A stretch of 64,000 nucleotides of DNA from Entonaema liquescens (lineage: Eukaryota; Ascomycota; Sordariomycetes; Xylariales; Xylariaceae). The stretch lies in NCBI GenBank assembly GCA_902805475.1, contig CADCSX010000002.1:1736001-1800000 (forward strand), given 5' to 3'. Shown here one piece after another: positions 23,653 through 35,904 of the stretch. The translations under genes and the position numbers were made by a program. The stretch's first letter is position 1. Every line of letters begins with the position of its first letter. The notes below the pieces were generated by a model. It was given only the letters and a program-made list of their open reading frames with translations, searched no databases and was not told where the DNA came from.

Positions 23653-25068
23653 CTTGTGGATCTTAGATCTTTTGAGAGCCGCGATTGTGGGGTATTCAGC
23701 TTAGATGCAGTGAGAGTGCTCTCGTACTTTTACTTCAGCCTTAATAGCAGTTTGCATACGGTTATCGGTTAACTTATATTTGTATACGGATCCCCGACAC
23801 CGTCCGAACTACAGATAGGGATGTCCGCACCAGCTGGCTGGAATCCTGTACGATCCGACTTATATAAGATAGTCCTGGAGCGCAGTCCGCGCCGGAGTTC
23901 CCCACCTACGACCTTGGGACTTATATTCCAGATTAGGGGTTTAGGACTCAGCTGTTGCGACTTAGACGACGCTATAAATTGGGAGCTCTCCCTCCTACAC
24001 GGTTCGCTGTCAGATTTCATCCCTTGTTAGGACTTTTGCGACATTGGAGCCATTGGAATGCCATGATGCAAGGCTGGCCCCCAATAAGTAGGATGTGAAG
24101 TATCGAGATGCAAGTCACCTCAAGTAGATACCCGCCGGAGCCGGCAGTTAGCCAGCATTGCATTGGTCCCCGCACGGCCCGCAACATCAGGGTAATACAG
24201 CAGAACAAGTTACCTGAAAGCTATCATATCATCAGGTGCAGTTAATGGCGTAGTTAGTAAGATTCAAGTATTACCGATGCAACCAACATAGCTGGAAGGC
24301 GGTGACCTTACCAAATTAAAACTATTGACTGAGCTTCGTTACTTTGGTGAATATTCTAACAGCTGAGTACCTACCTAACACACCTAGGTACTTTGATAAG
24401 TGAGCCATTTCATAATACATCTCTGCGGCCACACCAAGAGTTATTAGAGTCGAGACCTAACATTCCAACATACCTAAATCAGGTAGGCATACTTATGAGT
24501 CTCGCGCTTTAACCAACGCCTCATACGGATGAAAGGTTTAGATAAAGTAATGGATGGATGACAGGATAGAAAACTCAATACAGTAGTATTTTCTTTAATA
24601 CATATCTTTCATATGAATCCAAGAATCTTATTTCTATCAGGTATCGCACTCTACATCTGCTTGATCTTACTTATATAATAACTAGTTAGCCTCAGTATTG
24701 GTTCTTCTTTCTCACAATCAAGGTCCCTGGTGACACACGAACACACATACCATAGGTAGGTATATATAGAATGTTGGTTATAGAAAACGTGATTAATTTC
24801 AAGACCAACGCAAATCAAAGATGTTGGTTATTGATATCGGAATCGCACTCCAACGTTATTCGGACTCGGCGTCACAAGTGATCCCTCATCGTCAGATTCG
24901 GACTCAAATCAAGTAAATAGAAACTTTTAACGTCGAGCATATACTAACATATATAATGTACGATGGAATCGTTCAACAGGGCGATTCCTGTGTCTAGACC
25001 CTTAGCACAACATATCCAATATTAATAAATCATTTTTCAAGATCTATTTCATACTTAAACCTGTCAGC
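23653..25068. promoter_or_regulatory. divergent spacer, scytalone dehydratase / SDR
   Basis: About 1.4 kb between divergent genes, expected to hold both promoters. A palindromic acctaggtac motif occurs near 24381-24390. Open frames 23769-24020 (-) and 23821-24030 (+) are opposite-strand reads of the same DNA with no recognised domain. Confidence 0.35.
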
Positions 25069-26258
25069 ATGTCGTTTATTTCATCATTCTGCGACCTGTT
25101 CACCACCACCAAGCCAGACTACACCGAGCAAGAGGTCCAAGATCTAACCGGTAAAGTATGTATAGTTACTGGCGCGAATACTGGACTCGGCAAAGAGGTC
25201 GCACGGATCCTCTTCCACAAGAATGCGACTGTGTGGATAGCGGTGCGCAACGAAGGGAAGGGCCGCGATGCGATCACGTCTATCCGCGAGGCGTCTCCCT
25301 TATCGACAGGGAAGCTCGAGCTCCTGCATCTAGACCTTAGCGATTTGACCACCATCAAAAAGTCGGCCGAGACGTTTCTTTCTAAGGCAGAGCGCTTGGA
25401 CATTTTATTCAACAACGCTGGTGTTATGATGCCGCCACGCGGGAGCAAGTCGGCGCAAGGATATGAGCTGCAGCTAGGGGTGAATAACCTTGGGCCATTC
25501 CTTTTCACCAAACTCCTTACGCCGAGATTAATCGAGACAGCAAAGATATCTCCCAAGGGCAGCGTCCGCGTCGTCTGGGTATCGTCCTCCTCTGCTGAGA
25601 TCATGAGCCCCGTAAAGGGCGGTATCGATATGGATAACCTAGATTACAAGAGGAATATCCTCTATTTTTATAAATACGGTGTTAGTAAGGCAGGCAATTA
25701 CTATCATGCGACTGAATACGCGGAACGGCATCGAAAGGATGGAATTGTTAGTGTCGTAGGTTTTCCCCGGGAAATTAAACCTCATCGTGTATCGTGCATC
25801 GACCATCATATGGTCTAAGTGGTCTTGGGGACTAAAACGCTCTGACAAGATTGCAGGCATTAAATCCAGGCCCTCTCAAAACAGATCTCGATCGCCATTT
25901 CAACGCTTTTGAGATGCTCTACAGGATAGCCATCGTAAAACCTGCCATACTGGGAGCGTACACGGTATTGTTCGCTGGCCTCTCAGAAAAAGTGACGCTC
26001 GAGCGATCGGGTGATTGGAGTAGGTTTCCTTCTTGCGCCGCTCTCTATTCCCTTCAAAAAAAGATACCCTCTTTTCCTCGTAGGTACGTACGGTATACAA
26101 GTTGCTGACATGATCCGTACGCAGTTGTTCCATGGGGTCGGGTTGGCGAAATTCAAGAGGATCTTCTCCAGGGCTCGAAACCCCAGTCGGAGGGAGGCAC
26201 CGGGCTTGCACAGAAGTTTTGGGACTGGACGGAACAACAGGTGAAGCCTTACGTATGA
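25069..26258 (+). CDS. short-chain dehydrogenase, retinol-dehydrogenase/WWOX-like
   Basis: SDR of the retinol-dehydrogenase-like subgroup. Exons 25069-25755, 25857-26019 and 26125-26258 give 327 residues. Visible: cofactor motif VTGANTGLGKE, an Arg (AVRNEGKG) favouring NADP(H), NNAGVM, the catalytic Ser in WVSSSS, Tyr203 and Lys207 (YGVSKAGNYY), and the LNPGPLKTDL block just after the first junction. The last exon restores the family C-terminus (VPWGRVGEIQEDL ... FWDWTEQQVKPYV). Both introns are about 100 nt, longer than others in the window. Probably cytosolic or membrane-associated; substrate unknown. Confidence 0.87.
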
Positions 26259-27256
26259 TTCCAATCTAAATATCCTTCGATTATTTGACAGGAACAATCG
26301 ACCGGAGGTATTGCATGCATTTATGTACTCGAAAGAATGGTTGAACTCGAATCCTACCGGAAATTTTCAACTATAGGCCAGCCAATTCGGTTCGGATGTT
26401 GATGCCGAAGGGTATTTTCGTATTACTAGAGATAAGTAGGCAGTTATCATGTCATACTCCGGATGTTTAACCCCTGCTTTCCCGACTCTTTTCTCGCGAA
26501 TCATAACAGGGTTATGTCAATTCCAATGGGAAGGATTTTTTAAAATTTCTTAATAGCCCCAAGTCTGACAGCTAGCCAAGTTAGGGTAAGCATCAACATA
26601 GGGATAGTGTTGGTAACCTAGGTTAGACAGTTGCATGCCCCAATTCTATACTATATGGTAAGACAAGCCTTGCTCTTAAGTTGGAGGTAGGCTATAAACA
26701 CAATGTCCCCCCTCCAACCAATCCCGAAAACCGCAAAGACTTAAACGTCATCTGGTCTTATTGGTGTTATCGCAAATGCCGTGGAATATCTCCAAGTTAC
26801 TAGCGCCTGCGTTTGGAGAACAACACCGAGGTTACCCAAAGATCTTTTTTTCTATAAGAGTTTAGCCGGAGCTAAATGTTACATACATACTTTACATATA
26901 CGTAACTACTCGACATACCGAAAGGGCGCATGCGTTGATCCTGCACTTTCGGTATTCAACCCAATCATCAAGGTCCACAAGAACGGGTTCCTTCCGTTTG
27001 TCGGAAAGCCCCTATCTGCCTTCTAGGTACTTACTTACATCCCAGCACTTGCCGGGATAGATAAAGAAACTACCTATCCTGGTACCTGGACCTAACTTCT
27101 AAATGTAGGTCGGTATTGCCTATAGTTAATTAGGTTAAGTAAAGTTAATACATACTTCGGTTTCCGGTACATCTTCAACAGAACAAAAAACTTCTAGTTC
27201 ATTCAAATCTTCTTCGGCCTTTAAATTGTCTTGTCTTCCCCACAACCCCGACAAAT
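26259..27256. other. spacer with MFS promoter
   Basis: Lies between two same-strand genes; the distal part should be the promoter of the MFS gene at 27257. Contains ctaggtac near 27025. The frame 26781-27026 has no domain I recognise. Confidence 0.35.
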
Positions 27257-28698
27257 ATGCCGGCCATGCCAAGCGAGGCAATGAGTCTGGAGAAGGACAG
27301 CTCCGTGGGTGTTACAGCCTCGCCGCCGAGTGAGAATGAGACAGTTCCGGTCATTAGTCCCGTCGACGTCGCGCCACCACCCGATGGTGGTGCTGGGTGG
27401 ATTCAGGTCTTTGTTGGACAGTGAGGAACCTTCTACACCATCGTATCGAGAATGCTTCTAATAAACTGCTCCAAGTCTTGCCTTATTCAACACATTTGGC
27501 TGGTTCAATAGTTATGGCATCTTCCAGGACTACTACACGGAGGAGTTAAATCTGCCATTATCAGCTGTATCATGGACTGGAAGCGTACAAGTCTTCCTCC
27601 TAGCTTGCATCGGCATGTTCTCGGGCCGTCTCTTCGACGCAGGTTACTTCCGCTCCTTGATTATGATCGGCTCTGTTCTACAGTTACTCGCTATATTCAT
27701 GGCGTCCATTGCTACCGAGTACTGGCAGCTCTTTCTAGCTCAAGGTGTCTGTGGTGGACTTGGCGCCGGCATCCTGTACTGTCCTGTCATCGCATGTGTC
27801 TCTACGTATTTTGCTCGAAAGCGTGCGCTCGCCATTGCCCTTGTTACGAGTGGTGGCGCCACCGGCGGACTCGTCTTTCCTATCATTGCGCAGCAGCTCC
27901 CGGGGAAGATAGGATTTCCCTGGACTATGCGGGTTATGGGGTTCGTAGTCATGTTCAACGCATCCGTAATGCTGATATTTGCTCGCACGCGGCTACCACC
28001 GCGACCAAGGGGGCCCATTGTCGAATGGACCGCATTCAAGGAGTTACCATACTCACTCTATACAGCCGGTGCTTTCTGCGTTCTGTGGAGCGTGTATCTA
28101 ATATATAATTATGTAAGTGTGATGCATGATTCAAATTCCTGCATTGCTTTAATACTGAGTTACCACCATCATACGCGAAAACTAACAGTTTCGCTAGATA
28201 AATCACTACGGGAGGACAATCTTGCACATGGAACCCACAACTTCGCTTAATACCCTCTTCATCGCCAACGCAGTCGGTGTCCCTGGCCGAATAATACCAG
28301 CGCTCGTCTCCGATGCGTATCTTGGTCCATTCCGGACATTGGTACCGCTTGCTATCAGCGCAAGTATGCTATATTTCGGCTGGATTGGTGTGCGGGATCC
28401 GAGTGCTCTTTATGTTTTCGCTGTTCTGTCTGGTATTATCAATGGCGGTGTCCAAACTATCTCTATGGCTGGCCTACCGTCTTTGACTAAAGATTTAAGC
28501 AAAGTAGGTACGCGGTCAGGCATGATTATGACGGTTGGCTCCTTCGCATGCTTAACAGGACCTCCGATTGCCGGAGCGCTAATAGACGTCGCGGATGGGC
28601 GATACTTGTATATGCAGATATGGGCTGGTTGTATTATGCTGCTAAGTTCTTTCTTTGTTGCGGCTTCATGGTATGCACGCTCAAAGCAGAGTATGTAA
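27257..28698 (+). CDS. MFS transporter, monocarboxylate-permease type
   Basis: Second monocarboxylate-type MFS in the window, 433 residues from exons 27257-27420, 27476-28112 and 28198-28698, all joining in frame. The N-terminal 55 residues are hydrophilic and end in PPPDGGAGWIQVF, the usual entry to helix 1 of this group; then FNTFGWFNSYGIFQDYY, LSAVSWTGSVQ and a GLGAGILYCP stretch in helix 4. A central loop (RTRLPPRPRG) separates two six-helix halves. The usual conserved PxxG at the end (TGPPIAGALID) is present. Substrate could be a monocarboxylate, vitamin or secondary metabolite. It is intact, unlike the 8.0-9.6 kb carrier. Confidence 0.87.
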
Positions 28699-29129
28699 TA
28701 GTCTGGTAGAGCTTCGTATTCAGGCCTTAGGTATGCCTTATAGAAAAGAACAGTTAAATCTCTATGCAAATTTCCCGGCTGTGCTGATTCTTTTTGGACT
28801 CTCCATAAGCTTTACATGGTACTTTAGGCGCCCAAATTAATTGTTTTATAAGCATTCTACTTATTACTAGTGCTATCTATAGGTAGGTGCCTAAATACAA
28901 AGATGTCAACGAGGAATAAACTACGATTATCCTTGAAAAAACCAGATGAGCACATGCCGTAAGATGTCCATTAAGATTCAAGAAGCAACAGAGGGGAGAA
29001 ATACGATAGAAAGACGATAAAAAGCGCACGTGATACCTTTGATGTAAAACGTCTATATAAAGATATCTGTATACATGGGGTTAGTGCTTCGTATAAATAA
29101 GACACTAATACTGTGATATAAAGTACCAG
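28699..29129. other. convergent 3' spacer
   Basis: Short AT-rich spacer between the converging MFS gene and the membrane-protein gene. Nothing else seen. Confidence 0.4.
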
Positions 29130-29933
29130 CTAGGTAAGATGCCTTCCAAATAGAAGCCAACATCGAGGAGCCCATAAACGATGTTTGAGGAAGATAGGAA
29201 TCAGAACGTTTAGCAACTGGAAAAGCCCGACAAGAAACGCCAGCACTTGCCCAACATCAAATATATCGTCCACGCCGGCGAGATGGTTCGCTCTTATTAC
29301 GTATTCAGTTGACATGATAGACAAGACAATCATAGCGACCGAGAGAAGCATGAGTGTAATCTCGGTCTGGGGTCGACAGGAAGAACGTCGCAACTTTTCT
29401 CCACCCCCTTTTCGTATATAAGTAGTCGCAGCCCACGCAAGCATTCCAATGGTGGTAGTAAGACCGACAATGGATATCGCTTTTCCGAACGTCCGGAACC
29501 AGCCGTCTAGACTAGAGTTGCCAAAGAATACTATTTGGGTACATTGAGTGTCCTGCATAGCATCTTGACCGATGAAGAAGAACCAACAGCCATACGCCGA
29601 CAGAGCGGCGTAGAAAAGAAGGCGGCAAATGCCTGCGAAGGAATTGATACCAGTTACGCCACTTCCTGTCAGGCTCGAGAGCGCGCCTACAAGCAACCAG
29701 AAGACTATGATAACCTCAAAGGCATAGATAGTGCCTGTTTTTGTGGAGAAGAGTGTGCCGGCGAAGATAGATAGCTGCAAGAGTAAGTTGAGAATTTTGT
29801 TTACAGCTTCTTCTTCCTGCACGAATAACGTCACAAGTAGCGTCGTCACTGATTGGGCATAAAGACCAAGCCTGATTCCGATACCGTAGGAGTCGGCATC
29901 GCCGTCCATCTCACAGCTATCAAAGGATTCCAT
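29130..29933 (-). CDS. multi-pass membrane protein of an unnamed fungal family (paralogue 1)
   Basis: Intronless, 267 residues, about seven hydrophobic segments. I know no functional name for it. It shares landmarks with the divergent neighbour at 30376: a short acidic N-terminus with one Cys followed by RLGLYAQ, a Trp/Phe-rich helix (YGCWFFFIGQDA), a Cys in the following loop (TQCTQIVFFG), the block GWFRTFGKA, and a later helix ending TEYVIRANHLAGV. The shared order of motifs implies a common ancestor. The loop Cys after the fourth helix could form a disulfide. The protein ends with a short basic tail. Confidence 0.75.
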   Translation of the reverse strand: MESFDSCEMDGDADSYGIGIRLGLYAQSVTTLLVTLFVQEEEAVNKILNLLLQLSIFAGTLFSTKTGTIYAFEVIIVFWLLVGALSSLTGSGVTGINSFAGICRLLFYAALSAYGCWFFFIGQDAMQDTQCTQIVFFGNSSLDGWFRTFGKAISIVGLTTTIGMLAWAATTYIRKGGGEKLRRSSCRPQTEITLMLLSVAMIVLSIMSTEYVIRANHLAGVDDIFDVGQVLAFLVGLFQLLNVLIPIFLKHRLWAPRCWLLFGRHLT

Positions 29934-30375
29934 TGTTAGGAGTAGTATAAAGGGGGTTTGACTTAATTATTAGTGACTTGACTTGGGTGTTGACTTGGAA
30001 TGTTGTAGTTGGCTCTTTTTCCAAAGGCTAGTAGATTCTCGTGAGTAGAGAAATAATGCAATACGTTGTGTTGGCTAACCATAACACCTAACAACCGAGG
30101 GAGGGTGCCATGAGAACTGACAACCGCTGAAAGCTGATATAGTCACGTCCGAATTGACCTTAGTGCGTTGCTATAGTGTTGCTGAGGACGTTCTGGACTG
30201 TTCTGCTACGCATTATGCCTGTCTCCTCAGCCGCACAACAAGACACTATGATTTTGTGACGAGATTTCTAGGTTTGGGATAATAGGCAAACACTTTAAGG
30301 GGGGAGGCACAAAATACTGACTGCCGGTCCACCAACAATGATTCCCAATATTACTCTTACTATAGATGGGGAGTG
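29934..30375. promoter_or_regulatory. bidirectional promoter of the paired membrane-protein genes
   Basis: 442 bases between two divergent, related genes; the arrangement implies shared control. A short upstream ATG at 30366 (ending after seven codons) and another near 30340 precede the plus-strand start and could act as upstream open frames. No factor site assigned. Confidence 0.4.
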
Positions 30376-31730
30376 ATGATGGCCGATGAAAATCAAGGCT
30401 GCCCAATTGAAGGCAAGCCAGATCTTTATGGGCGAGTTCATTATTCTATTCTATATTGTGCTTGGCTCATAGTTAACTTGCTTTCTAGGCTAGGCGTGCG
30501 CCTTGGTCTTTACTTACAATTTATTGCCATTGTGCTCGCAAGGCCATCGGTGAAGCCAGCCTTTAAGGCTATCACCAGCTCTACTATTGCATTTGTCCTC
30601 GCTAATTTTATTGTACTCGTTAGGGAGAGCGCGTCAAGGACTCTGTTTGCTCCGGAGGCTTACCTCCTTTTCTTCCTGCTTGTTCCACAACTCGTGGTGA
30701 ACATCATAAACATTGACCTGCCAAACGGTTTCACCCACCCTCGTGGCATTATCACCTTCCTGCTATGGGGATCATTCTGCTTCTATTTCACGTGGTTTTG
30801 GTGGGTGGGATTAGACGTCCTGCCGATGTCCAGCTGCGCGGATGAGTTTGGGTTCTTCTTCACAAAGGTCAGCCTCCGAGGTTGGTTCAGGACTTTCAAC
30901 AAGGCCCTTTGGGCGATATCAGATATTGCGTTTGGAATGACGGTTTTATCAACTGCAATTCAACTTTTGGTGGGATCTTGGCGTAAGTTGCGAATAACTT
31001 AAACATCACTGATTTTAAGTAAAGGCTGGACACAGCTTGGCCATTAACTAGAATTGGATATATATTCATGAATTCTTATCCTGTATCCTCATACTCTCGC
31101 AAATTATCTCGGGAAGAGGGAGAGAGAAGAGGACCTACTCCCGTTTTGGCGTCCGTCACTAATAATCTCCACACAGGCCAAGAGGTCGCAAGACACACCG
31201 ACGAAAAAACAATCGCTCACAACATACTTCAACATATTCTCCTGCAGGGTTGGAGTTTTTTCCCGTTTGCTATCTTTGTCTCTGGTGCCGAAATAACACT
31301 TCGGTATAACGAGATCCGGGGTGTTAATACCGTAAACTCGGCCAGTCAGCTTGTACCCCTAGTCCTGGCCCTTGGCTTGTTAGTGCACGTTATGGGAAGT
31401 GCGTTAATGAGACTAGGCCATGGGTTTCGGCATGCATTTGACGAGGATGCAGCAACACATGCAGGTTCGCGAACCCCGCTAATCCTTCGTATAAAGTTCT
31501 AACACCGAACATTAGGCGGATTGAATGATGACGCCGATGGTGATCACGGTTCAACACGAAGCTGCTTTGGAATCGAGCTGCGGGAAGAGCGGGGGTGGCT
31601 TGGTGTTATTGGTCGTTCTCTTTTCCGACTTTATTGTGCATTTGTTACAGGGTACGATCAGGAAGAAGAGGAGCCGAGGCGTTCAAGCAGGTCAAGTAGG
31701 TCAAGTAGGCCAAGTCCTATTAAAGTATAA
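30376..31730 (+). CDS. multi-pass membrane protein of the same family (paralogue 2)
   Basis: Related to the divergent gene at 29130: N-terminal Cys (CPIEGKPDLYG), RLGLYLQ, a Trp-rich helix (YFTWFWWVGLDV), loop Cys (SSCADEFGFFF), GWFRTFNKA, and GAEITLRYNEIRGV. Predicted exons: 30376-30431, 30489-30982, 31036-31464, 31516-31730 (397 residues). The first intron would be GC-AG (gg|gcgagt ... ctag) and gives DLYG-LGVRLGLY, matching the paralogue; it is 57 nt, a multiple of three without a stop, so retention would add 19 residues. The last intron has a weak donor (gttcgc); without it the protein ends at TAA 31500-31502 (338 residues). I favour splicing because it adds an EEEEP/RSS-repeat tail that looks coding. 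Start at ATG 30376, not the in-frame GTG before it. Confidence 0.6.
31683..31715 (+). repeat. 9-base tandem repeat encoding Ser-Ser-Arg
   Basis: Unit tcaagtagg about three and a half times with small changes. In the predicted last exon of the membrane-protein gene it encodes a Ser/Arg tract, so its length could vary between strains. Confidence 0.65.
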
Positions 31731-32655
31731 TTTGGCGACTTACCTATGTCCAGGTTCCGTTACGGCTTGCCCAAAGAGGAGTCAATGCTCAGAAGAGGTA
31801 GGCATCGAGTTCGAAGGTGGCCCACGACCTTAAATCGGACCACGATAATTGGCCCCCAATATCTCAGATAAATACGATCAAGTGGAGCGAAGGAGTATTA
31901 CGAACACCAAATGCATCGGCTCAGGCGCAAGGGTATGGTCGATAGGGCTCACCGATGGCGCGTATCCTATCATATATCCTATCATATATCACCTTAACAG
32001 TACATGATATAACTAGATAGTTGGTATTACTGTCGCGATGTTTCGGTGCTCGGTTCAACGTTACATATGTTTAATATCGTCATACCCAATTCCGCTTTTC
32101 CAGCCTGATCCCGCATAGTAGACGGGTATGGAATTATTGTTACCCACTGTGCAATATGAAGTAACGCTTTCAAGTGGAAGACAGGTACGACTATATCACA
32201 CAAGTAAGCACCGCTGCTATCAACCTGCTACGTAGTAGGTACTTATAGGCGGTTCGCTCCAAGTTACACATATTAATACACTGCATAGATACGCCATCAA
32301 AAGCCAAAGCCTGATCCAAAAGAGTCTGCTGATCAAGTTGCTGATGAGTAGGTATGTAGGATTGTCGTTGCAGTGAGGCGACTGGTATTGCATGACCATA
32401 GGGCCAATAAGCATAGCCCATGTGGTCGCACTATATGATTACATGCATTGAGCGAAACGCGGATTCCTTGATTCCGGAACTATAGCCTATCGAGCCTGAG
32501 GCTCTTGTGTTGGACCGTTGCACCAGGTATAAACTCATACGTACCTCTTGATATTGCTGGCACAAAACCAGGCCTTGGTAGTGAGGGGGGCTGTCGCGCA
32601 AAATCTTTCCTCTTCCCAATTCTAAGGTCCAGATACGAACAGATTATTGAACTCC
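31731..32655. other. spacer with AAA+ ATPase promoter
   Basis: Holds a perfect 12-base tandem duplication (31963-31986) and otherwise featureless AT-rich DNA. Small minus-strand frames at 32191-32725 are unsupported. Confidence 0.35.
31963..31986. repeat. 12-base perfect tandem duplication
   Basis: tatcctatcata occurs twice head to tail, followed by a partial third copy. Confidence 0.75.
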
Positions 32656-35183
32656 ATGGCTGAATCTGACGTAAAAAGTGACTCTGAGGATGTAAGCTAT
32701 TATACGTGAGATCCCGTTCAAGCATATACTAAATTCTTTCTAGTTCCCGGGCCAGCAACTTCACAACATGCTGGAAACCAGTATCGCAGATTGGTCGGAG
32801 CTTGGCTCAGATGAATCTGCAACTGAAGATGATACTTTCACCAGCGATGGCACTGGGAAACTCTGCAATGTGAAAACGCTATACGAAGGCGAATCCAAAT
32901 GTGCTTGCTGCATGAATTGGGTGGACGAAATACCAAAGGATGTAGGTCCATCGGCAGAGGAAGAGAACGAAAGCAGGCGCCACGCACTTCTCATTCGCAT
33001 GCAAAGGAACCATAACGATGGAAAACCAATGGTCCTCCATTCTATCGTTATACAGAGTTCTTACCTGAAATCGATGCTGGGCGAGCTATTCGAGGAGTAC
33101 TCGGGAATTACTACAACGCTCAAGAAACTGGTCTTCAGAGCTCCGTTTCACTGTTTCTTCTACGAATGGAACCGTCTTGAGAAGATCGTCTGTGAGATAG
33201 AAGACCCCATCAGCAAGAGCCATGCGCGTCTACTACGAAAGGTCCTTAGGTCAGAGTTGAGAGAAACTATCTCTCAAAGTAATGATCTGAGCCAGAACGG
33301 AGTCATCACCTTCGACTATCTATGGACGATCTTCAAACCGGGCATTGATGTTTACGCTTTAGAAGATGGGTATGACCGCATTTACAAGCTTCAGCGAACT
33401 CAGTACATCACGGGACCTGGTGGCCAATTTTTCCAAGTGACAGTCAACGAAATCGATTATGATGGGGAAACTTCTGGTTACCAGTCGAAGATTCTCCTCA
33501 TTTTTAACTTTCCAGGCACGATGAAAGTCAGCGATCTTGATGTTTTCCCTGCTTCTTACCATCCGAAGTTGAGCGAGGTCAAGGAAACTCTCCAGAAGCG
33601 AGGTAGGAAGTTCAGAGACATCCACCTGAAGCCGTATTATTACGGCGCTTATAAAGGCATTGTCGTCGATGGAAAGCAAAAGCGCAACGTGAGTGTAGAT
33701 ATAAGCAACCGCATACAAATGGAAGTCTTACGAATATAATTAGGTCGATGGAAGAGTTGTGGTTGATCCCTCATCGTATGCAACCTTTACCGACGGCTGT
33801 ATCGACTTGATACCTTTGGATTCTAGTCTCCTGAAACCAGGGATGACGGTATCCGACCAGGCGCACAAGCCTGTCCCTCCTTATCCGAACCCTCCTGGAA
33901 GACCGAATATAATTACCCCAGTAGGATCGACATCTCGTGTTCAGTAAAGGTTTAAAGCTAATCATATACAGGGCCTACCAATCCCCCCTCCTCCCCCACC
34001 TCTACCCGTAGTCCATAGGGCTAGACCGAGACGGGTTACTAAGCATTGTAAGTGGTATCTTAAGAGCCGGCTAAGGAAGTAACTAAATTATAATACGACA
34101 GCACGAACGCAAGAACTAACTGACGACTTGCTACATTTATGTACTGGGTATGTACGGGGATATTGCTTTAAGATCAAGAAGTGGGGTGAGTATATACAGC
34201 AGCGAAAGAGTTGACTGTGGTGGTGTGCGTTACTTATTATGTTGTACAGTCATATTCCACATCGACAACATTCAAGACATCCAATGGCGAGACGATGCAT
34301 TCGACAGTCTCGTGTTGGCTGGCGGATATAAGAATCTGATTATGACGTTTGTTGAGAGCCATGTCGAGAATAAGGATAGATTCGATGATGTGATCGAGGG
34401 CAAAGGTATTTGGCACTTAGTTTCAAGCTCCTAATATGTGCAGCTCAGACTGACGAATACGATTTATCTATAGGTCAGGGGATCAGTATGCTTCTTGAAG
34501 GGCCCCCAGGGGTTGGTAAAACCCTCACAGCGGAAGCTGGTAAGTAAAAATCAAGAACGACCTTAAAGTTTCTGTTTCTTTTTCTGACATAACCTCTTAA
34601 CAACTATGTAGTGTCTGAGAAACTAAGACGCCCCCTTTACCAACTGGGTGCTGGGGAGCTCGGAGCCGAACCAGATACGGTTGAAGAGAACCTCAAGATG
34701 ATCCTCGAAACAGCTGCCAAGTGGGATGCAGTTCTGCTCCTCGACGAGTGCGATGTTATCCTCGCAGAGCGCAGTAACGATAGTCTTGGTCGAAATAGCA
34801 TTGTCGCTATATTCTTGCGTCTGCTCGAGTATTACCGCGGTATGCTGTTCATGACTACCAACAGAGTCGAAGCCATGGACCCGGCGTTCCAGAGCAGGAT
34901 CCATCTGACTATCCATTACCCCATTCTGGATATGCATGCGCGCCGTCAAATTTGGGAACGGTTTGTCCAGAATTCTCACCAAACGTCGACATTACTTCCG
35001 GATGACTTCCTCGAATTGGAGTCTATCCCCATCAATGGACGAGAGATCAAGAATGTGATTAAGACTGCTCAACTATTAGCTAGTCACGAGAAGGGCCCTT
35101 TGACTATCGAGCACATTCGTACTGCATTGGGAGTATCACGAGTTGGCTACAAGCCTAAAGTTGAAGTGACACGCTCTGTTTGA
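32656..35183 (+). CDS. AAA+ ATPase with fungal-specific N-terminal domain
   Basis: Exons 32656-32691, 32744-33688, 33744-33920, 33972-34047, 34102-34185, 34250-34405, 34474-34539 and 34612-35183 join in frame to 703 residues. The N-terminal half resembles the DUF7025-type domain found in fungal AAA proteins (TIFKPGIDVYAL; later YCFKIKKW and IDNIQDIQWRDDAFDSLVL). A Pro-rich linker (IPPPPPPLP) separates the halves. The single ATPase module has Walker A GPPGVGKT (501-508), Walker B LLLDECD (Asp558-Glu559), the sensor TTNR and arginine-bearing AFQSRIH, then a C-terminal lid. Likely a hexameric unfoldase or remodeller of unknown target. The first exon is only 36 bases but continues in phase; a start at ATG 32768 is the alternative. 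An early CACC pair might bind metal. Confidence 0.85.
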
Positions 35184-35904
35184 GCAGGCCTGTTCCTACT
35201 TCATGAAATGATGACGGCTTCGGGAAAGGGGCGGGGGTGGGCGGATGGGGGGTTGATCTAAATGGTTATCAGTAATTCTATAAGGGTTTGGAGCATCGGG
35301 GCATCGGCTGGCTTTTACCATGATTTCTCTTGACGTTATTACAGGACTATAATGACTTTTAAATATTTACACGTTCTTTCATCCATATTTTTCCAATATT
35401 GCGTGAGCCAACCACGCCGACAGCAGTACTGACACAAGACTACCTTGTATAGATACGTAGGTAGGCTGTGGATTTTATTGGAAGCTCTTTGTCTGAGATG
35501 ATTAAATTGTTTTAGGTTCTTATATGATAAGCTTATTCACTTACTCTTCGGAAATATTTACCCAGCCAGTAGATGTTTATATGTGGCATGGATGACACGC
35601 CTTAAAGTAATGCATGTTGGCTCTCACCACCACCCTCTTTAGCTTAATCTCAAATGTGCTCTATGAGATCTAGAGTTATGAAGTAAGATCTTTAAATAAC
35701 AACCTAAGCGAATACATGCGTAAGAAGCCAGTTCTCACGTTAACCCTTTGAAACCTTGATTCATTGCTGACGGCGAGTGATCTTACTGATCGCTATGATA
35801 CGCCTCCAGGATAACTGCGGGGAAATGACGCGTTATAGAGAATGAGCCATCTCTAATGTATTGTATCGGTTAACTTGTGATGGGCGACGTTCAGAATGAC
35901 TTCA
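35184..35904. other. convergent 3' spacer
   Basis: Between the converging ATPase and small membrane-protein genes. It begins with a G-rich patch (about 35229-35254). No gene seen. Confidence 0.4.
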
